64,000 nucleotides of DNA from Vibrio sinus (GTDB lineage Bacteria; Pseudomonadota; Gammaproteobacteria; Enterobacterales; Vibrionaceae), in contig NZ_JAMKMR010000004.1 of assembly GCF_023634645.1 (NCBI RefSeq), forward strand, positions 124,001-188,000, written 5' to 3'. A program made the translations under genes and the position numbers. Positions 17,993-26,162 of the stretch are shown piece after piece (position 1 is the stretch's first letter; the number at the start of each line of letters is the position of its first letter). Under the pieces are notes generated by a model. It did no database searches. It saw only the letters and a list, made by a program, of their open reading frames with translations, and had not been told where the DNA came from.

Positions 17993-20900
17993 TTATTGAG
18001 TAAACGTCGTCATTTGTACCGGGTTTACGAACTGCACCACACCACCAGAGGCGTATTCACACATGGCGATATTGTTCAACGTGTTTACTGGCTCACCTTG
18101 AATCTGTACCAACACCTTAGTTGGAATAAACTCACTAAGTTCAGGCACGCAAGAGTTCACCGTTGGGTTGGTTGGGTAGTCGGGGTTGGTAGGTGCGATA
18201 CAACCAGGAAAGGGGGTAATGTTGACAATAGGAATGCAATCGTTAATTGTCGTTGCTGGGTTGTTATTGATGAGTACCGTTGGGCGGATAGACATATAGG
18301 TTGAAGGAGCGACGGCAAACGAGCACATCATCATCGAGTTCATACAGGTAACACTGGCATTGCCACAGCCACTCGCACTCGCCTGTGCAGATGCCATTTG
18401 ATTCGCTTCACCATTGAGTGTCTTTAGTGTGGCTACATTTTGCTGTAGCAAGGTAACTTGCTCATTCAATACTTGAACTTGGCTGACAATCTGTCCCCCC
18501 AAAGGGCTGCCTACTGCCTGTTGTTGCACGCTTTGCTGGTATTGACTGACATTGTCCATCGCTTGATCGAGCGTAGGAGCGCTAGCGGCGGAATACGGAT
18601 CATCTTTAACGTCTTGCAGCTGCTCATACACCGAGGTAGACATGTCGCTATAGGCTTGCATGTTTTGCTCTAATTCCGCCGATGCTTGGGTTATCTCATT
18701 GATGTTTGGGCAAGGCGCAAGCTGACTAGTTAACTGCGTGAGCGTCGATTTTATTTGGTCATACTCACCCAGAAGGCTGCTCATGGTAGTGTCTTTCAAT
18801 GCCATAGCTTGGTCGAGCGAGTAAAATTGCTGCTGAGCCGTAAGCATGTTTTCGATGCTGCTTTGCAGTGCACTTAATGAGCTAAAGGCACTGAGGTTAA
18901 GTGAAAGGTTACTTGGCAATTGGCTTAGTAGGCCTTGAGCTTTACTTTGGATTTCTCCCCACAAGCTCATGCCTTGCTGGCTATTTTGTGCGTAGCCTTG
19001 AAGGTAAGCAGTAGCTTGATCTATATAACCTTTTGTTGAGCTTATCATGGGACCAAAAAAATGCTCAGCTCCTGCAATGGCTTTGCCATACTCATCGCTT
19101 ACTCCGTTCATTGCCGTTTGTTTGTAACCATCCAGCTTTTGTTCCAGTGAAGTAACCATGGACGAAATATGGCTCAGTGTTTGGTTGAAGGAGCTTTGTG
19201 ACTCTCCTGAGCTACTTAGCCACTGTTGCAAGTGATGTTTGATGTCTGACATGTCACTCGCGATGGATTGGCTTAGTGGGTTAACCACACCACCTATTTG
19301 GCTTTTTAAGTGGTCAAACTCTTGCTCCATGGTTTTGGTCAGGGCAGGCAAATTGGTAAAAGACAGCTGAGTGGGAGTGTTTGACACCAGTGAACTTGCC
19401 CAACTTTTACACTTAGATGCCACCTCATCTGACAAGCTTTCGACCCAGGATGAGATTTGACTAATGGGGAGCATGTTAAGGCCTTTTGAGCAAAGGCTCG
19501 CCACCAAACTGTCTAGAGAGTCCGTTGTAGATGTTGTGTTACTGCTCGATAGCACAGAGCTCATCGCTTTATTGATTTGGTTAAGTGAGTCTAACGCTTC
19601 TGAACACAATTGAGGAGAAAGGCACGTATTTGCGTACTGTTCAGTGGGGAGCTGGCTTGACAGTGTTTTCAACTGATTAAACTGATCGTGAATTAACGCC
19701 TGGCTAGATGTGTGTATATCATCCTGTGACGGTAACTGCGACAGCATCTGAGTATATGGCCCAACTGGGTTAGACATCATGCCTGTTTGGCTAGATAGCT
19801 GCTGTTGCAAATAATCAGAACCACTATTTGAACTTTGATAAGCCTGATATTGCTGGTAAGCACTGGTTTGGCCTAACTGCGAATAGGCTTGATTGGTGTA
19901 GTTTGACGTGTGGCTTTGCGCTTGCTGTTGAAGATAGTCAGAACCGCTTGCCGCGTTTTGATAGCTTTGATACTGCTGTTGTAGCGGAGCGTAGTTAGGC
20001 ATTGCGGAAGTGAACTGATTAATTTGCTCACTTTGGGAAATAATTTGCTGATAATCGCAGTTTTGCGTGCCATTTAAATAACTGTGTAAACACTGGCATT
20101 GCCCCGTCAGCGCTTGCTGGCTTGCCATTGCCTGAGATTGGTAGCCTTGCAACTCAGACAAATGTTGTTGGTACTGTTGATATTGCGCATCATAGGCAGA
20201 CTTCATCTCCGGGCTTATTTGTTCCGGAGGTATACCTGCGTATTGATACAACTGAGTGAGGCTAGTTTCGGTATCTTTAGTGCTCTGCAACATAGGCGAA
20301 TATTCGCTACTTTGCCCTTGCTCAGAGCTGGCTGATGCCATTGCAAGCCACGGAGTATACTGTGACACTTGCGCTAAATACTGAGCCTGAGTTTGATACA
20401 GCTGATTGCTGGTTAAGCTCTGCATGTATTGGTTAAAAGCCATATTCTTAGCTTGTGTCATCTGCTGTGTAGCCAGAGGGGTTCCCAATAAAGTGTTGTG
20501 ACTATTTAGTGTCGCTAGCAGTTCACTCCCTGGAGACGAAGGCATGTTTTCCTGGCCATTTTCTGCAGTGGTCGGGGCCAGGGTCTCACTTGAGTTGCTG
20601 TACTGGCTTGAATTGTCAGTATTCCAGCGAGCCCATTGCGACTGATACTGCTGATACTTTCGCTGAAATGCGGTGGCGACAGGAGTGGCTTGCGCTTCTT
20701 GTTCTACTTGTAACCAACCCGTTAAGCTTGATACGTAACCTTGATAGGCCGACTTTTGCTCTGCCGTCATTTTGGAGGTGTCGATCGGCGCTTGCTCAGG
20801 CTCTGATGAAAATGCGCTTGAGGAATCGGGGTTATATGGTTGGGGGTTAGTATGCTTCCAAATAGAGCTCAAGGTATACGAATGATCATCAGATAAGGTG

Positions 20901-21754
20901 ATATCACCTTGTTGGCTAGCACCTAGATAGTTAGATACGGTCTGAAAATCACTCGGCTGAATATTGCTTTGATATAGTTGCTGGCTCGGTTGAGTGCCAG
21001 AAGACAAGTAGTCGCACAAATAGCTATGACTTGTCAGCTCAGATAGAGACAGTGAACTGGATGGAGCAAGAGTCATCGATGACAATTCAGCGCGCAGGCC
21101 ATATTGATATTCAAATTGTTGATTTGTTGCGTCAACCCATTCTTGTACTGAGCTATTTTCTGACAACGTCTGCGAAGTATCATTGAGCGATTGAAAACGA
21201 GTAGCTCCAGTAGTACTAGTCTCACGTGCAAAATCGGTGTCCTGACTAGACTCATTCGCTTCATTGGTAGAACTGATCGCCATAATTTGCTGTTGTGAGC
21301 GAGCCAAATGGGATAAGTAGTCATCTGAGGGAGCTAAACTTGCGCGGTTGTATTGCTGGCGGAGCTGATTTACGTCGCTCTGCGCCGTTTGTTGATCAGT
21401 ATGATATTGAGTGAGTTGCGCTGATAAGTTTGTCAGTGAAGTGGAAGCTTGAGCAGGATCGGATATCAGCTGTGAACATGCGATAGATAGTTGAGAGCTT
21501 AAGCTTTGTCCCAAAGACGCATTGTCGGCACTTGCAGGTGCCGACAAATATTGCCCCATATTGGCTTGGCATTGATTGATGTATTCCAGCTCACTGCCGT
21601 CCGCTTGATAGTCAGCGCTTGACATGCTCGTGAGCACTGAGATCTGCTGCTGAAGTGCAGTGTGCTGCAGGGTAGCTTGTTGGGCAGAGTGTTGCTCCAA
21701 TGTACCTAATTGAGACAAATAGTTATTTAAGTGGCTTAAGCTTGACTGTGTCAT
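17993..21754 (-). CDS. Giant PAAR-like (DUF4280/IglG-type) spike-tip protein with long Gln/Ser-rich N-terminal region
   Basis: 1253 residues. The last ~124 (1130-1253) look like the PAAR-like DUF4280 domain found in Francisella IglG: MMMCSFAVAPS, INDCIPIVNITPF, a VQIQGEP turn and a final MCEYASGGVVQFVNP, with spaced cysteines that could bind metal at the spike tip. Residues 1 to ~1130 are hydrophilic, very rich in Gln, Ser and Tyr, predicted helical/coiled-coil, with an internal near-repeat around SGSDYLQQQ. Francisella IglG is only ~170 residues, so this is a large N-terminal extension. It is the last gene of the minus arm, 19 bp after the iglI-like gene. Most likely a tip carrying its own cargo domain; no catalytic motif was recognised. 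Confidence 0.75.
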   Translation of the reverse strand: MTQSSLSHLNNYLSQLGTLEQHSAQQATLQHTALQQQISVLTSMSSADYQADGSELEYINQCQANMGQYLSAPASADNASLGQSLSSQLSIACSQLISDPAQASTSLTNLSAQLTQYHTDQQTAQSDVNQLRQQYNRASLAPSDDYLSHLARSQQQIMAISSTNEANESSQDTDFARETSTTGATRFQSLNDTSQTLSENSSVQEWVDATNQQFEYQYGLRAELSSMTLAPSSSLSLSELTSHSYLCDYLSSGTQPSQQLYQSNIQPSDFQTVSNYLGASQQGDITLSDDHSYTLSSIWKHTNPQPYNPDSSSAFSSEPEQAPIDTSKMTAEQKSAYQGYVSSLTGWLQVEQEAQATPVATAFQRKYQQYQSQWARWNTDNSSQYSNSSETLAPTTAENGQENMPSSPGSELLATLNSHNTLLGTPLATQQMTQAKNMAFNQYMQSLTSNQLYQTQAQYLAQVSQYTPWLAMASASSEQGQSSEYSPMLQSTKDTETSLTQLYQYAGIPPEQISPEMKSAYDAQYQQYQQHLSELQGYQSQAMASQQALTGQCQCLHSYLNGTQNCDYQQIISQSEQINQFTSAMPNYAPLQQQYQSYQNAASGSDYLQQQAQSHTSNYTNQAYSQLGQTSAYQQYQAYQSSNSGSDYLQQQLSSQTGMMSNPVGPYTQMLSQLPSQDDIHTSSQALIHDQFNQLKTLSSQLPTEQYANTCLSPQLCSEALDSLNQINKAMSSVLSSSNTTSTTDSLDSLVASLCSKGLNMLPISQISSWVESLSDEVASKCKSWASSLVSNTPTQLSFTNLPALTKTMEQEFDHLKSQIGGVVNPLSQSIASDMSDIKHHLQQWLSSSGESQSSFNQTLSHISSMVTSLEQKLDGYKQTAMNGVSDEYGKAIAGAEHFFGPMISSTKGYIDQATAYLQGYAQNSQQGMSLWGEIQSKAQGLLSQLPSNLSLNLSAFSSLSALQSSIENMLTAQQQFYSLDQAMALKDTTMSSLLGEYDQIKSTLTQLTSQLAPCPNINEITQASAELEQNMQAYSDMSTSVYEQLQDVKDDPYSAASAPTLDQAMDNVSQYQQSVQQQAVGSPLGGQIVSQVQVLNEQVTLLQQNVATLKTLNGEANQMASAQASASGCGNASVTCMNSMMMCSFAVAPSTYMSIRPTVLINNNPATTINDCIPIVNITPFPGCIAPTNPDYPTNPTVNSCVPELSEFIPTKVLVQIQGEPVNTLNNIAMCEYASGGVVQFVNPVQMTTFTQ

Positions 21755-21773
21755 ATTCAGGTTCAGTTATTTT

Positions 21774-22955
21774 CTAATAATCAAAGGCATCAGCCATCGC
21801 ATCAATATCGTTGACTAAATCGCTGATCTCGCCTTCTGATCCATGCTCAGATGGGATCATTTCATGTCCGCCTTCGTCAAAACGATAGTCGTCATTGAAT
21901 GGCATTTCACCAAACTCATCATCTTCTGGGTAGTCATCATCCATGCTAGGTCCTTGCTCATAGCTAGGCTGCGGTTCTTGTACCTCTTCTGAGCGATAAA
22001 ACTGATCGTCCTTATACTGGTTCATTGCCATTAGTGGGAGCTCAGTGGCAAAACGCATAGGATCGCTCTGGTACAACCTATTGGCCATATCCCATTCCAA
22101 GGTATTCTGATGTTTATCGATGTGAGCTTGCAGTGTTTGTGCTTTCGGAGCGACTGATTTCATCATTGGAAAAAATAGTCCGGGAAAGTAAACCAGAGGA
22201 TCGAAGTTTTTGATCTCTGACTGAATGTCTTTGTAGATGATCGAAGCTTCAAAATGGCGCTCTTCAATCAATAGCTTTTGCAAAATTGAGGCCTTTCGTA
22301 TTAGTGCATACCATTTTGGTGATGCGTATTTATCCACTAAATTGCTGTTGTTGTTCGACTTTTTTCTTGCTTGTGTCTGGACCGAAGGTTCAGGTTCTCT
22401 TTCGGGCTCAGGCTCAAGACTTTCTGGCTCGACTCTCAATTGTTCAAGAACCATCATCGATTTTTGTGCTTCTCGAAAACCTGTGTGTGTGGTCAGGTTT
22501 CTTTCCTCACCATTTAGGCATGCCGCTTGGGTAAATAACCTACTGAAATTGAGCTTTAAAGCATCAAAATCAAAAATGGGCTTCTGCTTTTTAGCTTCGT
22601 TAAACTTCACGCTCAGCATATTACAAAGTACATCTAGCGCACTATTTAACGAGGCGTCAAAATTGACTTTTGGAGACAGAACACTTGCGCGATTGGATAG
22701 TATGTCGTGATATTCTTCAAGCCTTGCACTTAACTCCGAGATATTTTTGACGTTTAAAAAGACATCGCAGCTGAAGCTTAAAAACAGGCAGTAAATATCG
22801 AGTGTTTGTGTGTCATAAAGATAGTCTTCTAGGAGAGACTGAGTTTTTTCATATTCACCGTTTTCAAAGCTGCGAATTATGCTACTCATCAACATTGGAT
22901 TGGCTTTGTCGACTTGGACAATATCATCAAAGCTTTGATAAAAAATAACCGACAT
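21774..22955 (-). CDS. iglI: IglI-like T6SS protein (TssA-like C-terminal region)
   Basis: A 393-residue soluble protein. Its position directly after dotU and its length match IglI of the Francisella island. The segment KNFDPLVYFPGLFFPMM and the following helical stretch ending EWDMANRLY recall the C-terminal region of TssA/ImpA proteins, which cap the baseplate and sheath. The middle contains a proline/glutamate linker (around EPEPEREPEPS) and the end is strongly acidic. IglI's exact job is not established in Francisella. The call rests mainly on synteny and size. Confidence 0.6.
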   Translation of the reverse strand: MSVIFYQSFDDIVQVDKANPMLMSSIIRSFENGEYEKTQSLLEDYLYDTQTLDIYCLFLSFSCDVFLNVKNISELSARLEEYHDILSNRASVLSPKVNFDASLNSALDVLCNMLSVKFNEAKKQKPIFDFDALKLNFSRLFTQAACLNGEERNLTTHTGFREAQKSMMVLEQLRVEPESLEPEPEREPEPSVQTQARKKSNNNSNLVDKYASPKWYALIRKASILQKLLIEERHFEASIIYKDIQSEIKNFDPLVYFPGLFFPMMKSVAPKAQTLQAHIDKHQNTLEWDMANRLYQSDPMRFATELPLMAMNQYKDDQFYRSEEVQEPQPSYEQGPSMDDDYPEDDEFGEMPFNDDYRFDEGGHEMIPSEHGSEGEISDLVNDIDAMADAFDY

Positions 22956-22963
22956 GTGATACC

Positions 22964-23596
22964 TTAAAATGCAAAAAAGAGTGCGATAGGAACGATAATG
23001 GCCGCGCTAATCATATATACGCCATACTGGATCCAGCCATTATTGTGGTTGGTTAAGTCTGATCTTGGCGAAGGTCTAGTAATAATGGGATGTTCTTGAA
23101 CGATTTCCGCCAAGCGTTGCTTAAGCTGATGTGTACTATTAAACAGTTCAGCATGATTTGGATTATCAAAGTATTTTCCTAAAAAACCATGATTTAGGAC
23201 TAATAGCAAAGACTCATAAGCCATACGAGGGTATATGCGGTTTTTCGCTACTTCATCGATGATCTCAAATACATATTCACCACCGTTGTTGATTTGAAAA
23301 AACTCAACCTGTAGGTTTGTCCAAGTCAACCCTTGCTGGCTCTGAGCGATAACAATTTTGCATCTCTCGTCAATCAAGGCAACCACTGGAAAGACAATGT
23401 ATGAAGCAACTTTATCGCCATAAATCGGTATCAACTGGTTTTGAATCAACGTGAGTTCATTTCTTACTTTATTGCGATAGGTTAAGAGGGCAGCAGAGTT
23501 TTGGTCAGCCGTGTTTGATCCTATTGCAGCAGTAAATGCCATTGCCTCATCTAGCAAAGAGGATATTTCACAGAGTAAGTAGTGTTCACTGTACAT
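22964..23596 (-). CDS. dotU: T6SS envelope protein DotU (TssL)
   Basis: A 210-residue protein with the cytoplasmic DotU/TssL helical domain and a single C-terminal membrane anchor (about residues 188-208). Family motifs seen are FPVVALIDERCKI, LTWTNLQVEFFQINNGGEYVF and ESLLLVLNHGFLGKYF. It partners PdpB (TssM) in the inner membrane and links the envelope complex to the baseplate. It lies between iglH and iglI with gaps of 15 and 8 bp, as in the Francisella island (iglH-dotU-iglI). There is no peptidoglycan-binding extension. Confidence 0.9.
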   Translation of the reverse strand: MYSEHYLLCEISSLLDEAMAFTAAIGSNTADQNSAALLTYRNKVRNELTLIQNQLIPIYGDKVASYIVFPVVALIDERCKIVIAQSQQGLTWTNLQVEFFQINNGGEYVFEIIDEVAKNRIYPRMAYESLLLVLNHGFLGKYFDNPNHAELFNSTHQLKQRLAEIVQEHPIITRPSPRSDLTNHNNGWIQYGVYMISAAIIVPIALFFAF

Positions 23597-23611
23597 CTTA
23601 TAAGGTTCCTA

Positions 23612-25084
23612 TTAAGCGATGATCAAAGCGAGTTTGATGACAAAAGCTGTGTTGATCATAATAAATTCAATAAGTAGTTCCGCTAGGGTGCAAACCAAGT
23701 TCAAGTGTTGTGCTTGTCCGCATACCACTTTAAGTTCACTTGTTTGTGGCGAAAAATCGATATCTTTAACTGCGGATTCGAAATGTTGATAGACTGACGA
23801 ATCTGAGCTGCCAAGTAAGTGTTTGGCGAGGAAAAGAAAGTGACTTCGGTTAGCCAATTGATACTGAGAAAAACTTTTCAGTGCCATACCCACGGCTTCC
23901 AATGTATTGGTATCAAATTGTTGTTTGGCTTCACCTGCTTTGAGAATCGCAAAATCTGTAGCTTGTGTATTCACAGCAGAAGTGGAAATTTTAGCCAGCT
24001 CAGGTAGAGGGATATCTTGATACCAATAGATACGAGCACTGATCTTTTGTTTTTTTGTTATCGACTCTCGAATGTTGTTCGGCGTATATATCAAGGCAGC
24101 GGACTCTTTGTGAAAAACAAATTCACTTTCTCCATGCTGGTGAAAAGGCTCATAGTCGATTTGGTTGATAAATACCTGCCTGACATAGAACGGACGAGCC
24201 TTGGTATCACCCGAGTGATGTAAGCGGATGTTTTCTTGTCTTAAATCTAAAGGCATTGAGACGCTATGATCTTCATACAAATTGAATAGCGGGACAATAT
24301 TGGTGACAAGCAATGGCTGTTGAGCGGTTTTCAACGCCGGAGACAGGGCAACATCGCCATCAAAGTCAAAGTGTAGGATGAGCTGTGTTACTCGATTGGT
24401 ATTTTCTCTGTGAGGCACTTTACTAAAGGTTAACCTCATACCGAGGTCAAACTCTGGAGAAGTGGCTCGCAGCGCTATTGCGTCATTACTGGCGAGTAAC
24501 CAATCATTGATATCAGTCAGAGTTGCCAATACTTCTTGCTGCCGACCATCATCGAAGATAGCGGTGACCTTGAGAGTAGATTGCTTAAGTAATGCTTGTT
24601 TTAAACGTGAAAGTTGGTAATCCAATTGTCCCCAAAGTGATGGATTGATCCATATGTCGAAGCTGAATTGATCTATCGACAGTGGTGATTTGGGCAACAT
24701 GGTGATTTGCATCGACGACATAGGGTAGCTGATGCTATCTACCTCGAAGCCCGTGAGCTGAACCAAGTTTTGGGTGGAATAACGAGCGGCCTCATCGTGA
24801 GGCTTAAACGCATCTTTTATCGAAAACTGACTGTTTGCCGCGATCGGTAGACAAGCGCGGCTTAAATGCGACTGCATTTTTACCAATAAGTGATTGGGCA
24901 AGTGAGTCAGCAAATGCTGATGATAACGAGAAATATGTAGCGTCTTCTCTCGTTGCAAGCTTGCCTGAATCTCATTATTGATTTGTTCACCCAATTGTTT
25001 AAAGACATCGGTCAAAACGATGGGTTCAGCCTCAAGTTCGCCTTTATTGTTGTCCGGTAATGGGTGTTGTAATGTCGCTTTCAT
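23612..25084 (-). CDS. iglH: IglH-like T6SS baseplate protein (TssF analogue)
   Basis: A 490-residue protein placed between vgrG and dotU, the position of iglH in Francisella (about 470 residues). Features recalling TssF baseplate wedges are the LTGFEVDSISYPMS region, the LLVTNIVPLFNLYEDHS segment (compare the 'VPLFN' motif of TssF) and the ISARIYWYQDIPLPEL segment. It would form the baseplate wedge with the TssG-like IglJ around the spike. The C-terminal ~25 residues are hydrophobic. Assigned by motif resemblance plus synteny. Confidence 0.72.
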   Translation of the reverse strand: MKATLQHPLPDNNKGELEAEPIVLTDVFKQLGEQINNEIQASLQREKTLHISRYHQHLLTHLPNHLLVKMQSHLSRACLPIAANSQFSIKDAFKPHDEAARYSTQNLVQLTGFEVDSISYPMSSMQITMLPKSPLSIDQFSFDIWINPSLWGQLDYQLSRLKQALLKQSTLKVTAIFDDGRQQEVLATLTDINDWLLASNDAIALRATSPEFDLGMRLTFSKVPHRENTNRVTQLILHFDFDGDVALSPALKTAQQPLLVTNIVPLFNLYEDHSVSMPLDLRQENIRLHHSGDTKARPFYVRQVFINQIDYEPFHQHGESEFVFHKESAALIYTPNNIRESITKKQKISARIYWYQDIPLPELAKISTSAVNTQATDFAILKAGEAKQQFDTNTLEAVGMALKSFSQYQLANRSHFLFLAKHLLGSSDSSVYQHFESAVKDIDFSPQTSELKVVCGQAQHLNLVCTLAELLIEFIMINTAFVIKLALIIA

Positions 25085-25105
25085 TATTTGTTTTACTTAA
25101 TAGAG

Positions 25106-25600
25106 TTAACCAATGCTGGTTGGCATGCCTTTAAAGCTTGCTTGTAAGCTCGCTTCGGCGGTTAATGTGGTGCTGCTTTTTATACTCATGCCAGTCGATG
25201 CGCCAATATCCGTTGTCCCTCCGCTTAATTTCAATGTCTGAGATGAAGAGGCCTCAAGGCTTTCAGTACCTGTGATGGTGACGCTTTTGGCGCTGATGGT
25301 AATACCATCAGTGGATAGCTCTATTTTGCTATTGCCGACGCTCAATGTGATGCTGTCATCGCCAAGCGCGATGGTGGCACTGTTGTTCTTGATCTGTAAC
25401 CCATCTTTGTGCACCTGTAGGTGATAATCACCGCAGTTAAAGTCGATGGCGTTGACAGCTTCAGTGGTAGAACTATCGCTGAATTTCTGCGTTGCTTGAC
25501 CTGCACCGGTATAACTCACTTGGCAGTTTTGGTCGTCGCTGCTTCCATTGGTTTGTATGTTAATACCATCGCTATTCATAGCGATATTGTGCTTTGGCAT
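25106..25600 (-). CDS. vgrG: Short VgrG (gp5-type spike needle) of the Francisella kind
   Basis: 164 residues, the same length I recall for Francisella VgrG and far shorter than the >600-residue VgrG of ordinary T6SS. It consists of repeating short beta-strands (IALGDDSITLSVGNSKIELS, then DGITISAKSVTITG) expected for a trimeric beta-helix needle, without the gp27 hub or OB-fold of canonical VgrG. The hub function is likely supplied by the PdpA-like protein. It should trimerise and carry the PAAR-like protein on its tip. It sits between iglE (5 bp) and iglH (21 bp), as in the FPI. Confidence 0.88.
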   Translation of the reverse strand: MPKHNIAMNSDGINIQTNGSSDDQNCQVSYTGAGQATQKFSDSSTTEAVNAIDFNCGDYHLQVHKDGLQIKNNSATIALGDDSITLSVGNSKIELSTDGITISAKSVTITGTESLEASSSQTLKLSGGTTDIGASTGMSIKSSTTLTAEASLQASFKGMPTSIG

Positions 25601-25605
25601 AGTGG

Positions 25606-26094
25606 TTACTTCTTATCGCTGCTGTTTTTGCTGCTATCTTTAGATAAGCTCTTCAACTCAATATTTTGAGTTCTCGTTACATTGGAAGTATTCACAGTAA
25701 AAGACTGAACCGCCCCCTGTGGTGAATTGATCAAGTAGTTCCACCCTGAGACTGGTTGGTGATCCAAAATAAAGTAGATCGCGAGAGGGGTATCAGACAC
25801 CGGCAGAACCAAATGGTGGTTTTCAGACTTCGGCAAATACACATATCGAGATATGTTTTTATTTAGCGCTTCTTGGCTAAGGGATGCATAAGATTGGCCG
25901 ACAAATGATTGCATGTCTGCAGGCTGCTCAATTAACACCGTAATGGCATGGCCTTGGTTCGAGGTCTTTTCCATTTGAATATTGATATTCAATGTATTTG
26001 TTGGAGCGACGACTTGACCCGATGAAGAAAACCAAGAGCAGGCGCTTAGTGGCAGTGTCAATATCAGGGCTAGAAATTTAAATTTTCTCAACAT
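25606..26094 (-). CDS. iglE: IglE-like outer-membrane lipoprotein (TssJ analogue)
   Basis: A 162-residue protein with a signal peptide and lipobox LPLSAC (lipidated C19), a conserved-size beta-rich domain, and a low-complexity Ser/Lys/Asp tail (SKDSSKNSSDKK). Position between pdpB and vgrG matches iglE of Francisella, an outer-membrane lipoprotein that binds PdpB in the periplasm. It would hold the outer end of the trans-envelope complex. Sequence similarity across TssJ-type lipoproteins is low, so the assignment depends on lipobox, size and order. Confidence 0.78.
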   Translation of the reverse strand: MLRKFKFLALILTLPLSACSWFSSSGQVVAPTNTLNINIQMEKTSNQGHAITVLIEQPADMQSFVGQSYASLSQEALNKNISRYVYLPKSENHHLVLPVSDTPLAIYFILDHQPVSGWNYLINSPQGAVQSFTVNTSNVTRTQNIELKSLSKDSSKNSSDKK

Positions 26095-26104
26095 GTTACA
26101 TTAT

Positions 26105-26141
26105 CCAAAGTTCATCTTTGGGGAAGCGCTTCTTCCCCAAA
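26105..26141 (-). promoter_or_regulatory. Two mutually exclusive hairpins between pdpB and iglE
   Basis: In the 68-bp gap, TTTGGGGAAG/CTTCCCCAAA (loop of 5) is a perfect 10-bp stem. An overlapping 6-bp stem CCAAAG/CTTTGG shares the CTTTGG strand, so only one can form. There is no T-run on the minus strand, which argues for an mRNA-processing or attenuation element rather than a full terminator. Confidence 0.4.
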
Positions 26142-26162
26142 TCAATTGCTAATATTTACTTA

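Noticed and set aside
22237..22710. A 157-codon open frame on the plus strand
   Set aside because: Antisense to the iglI-like gene, with no ribosome site and no family resemblance.
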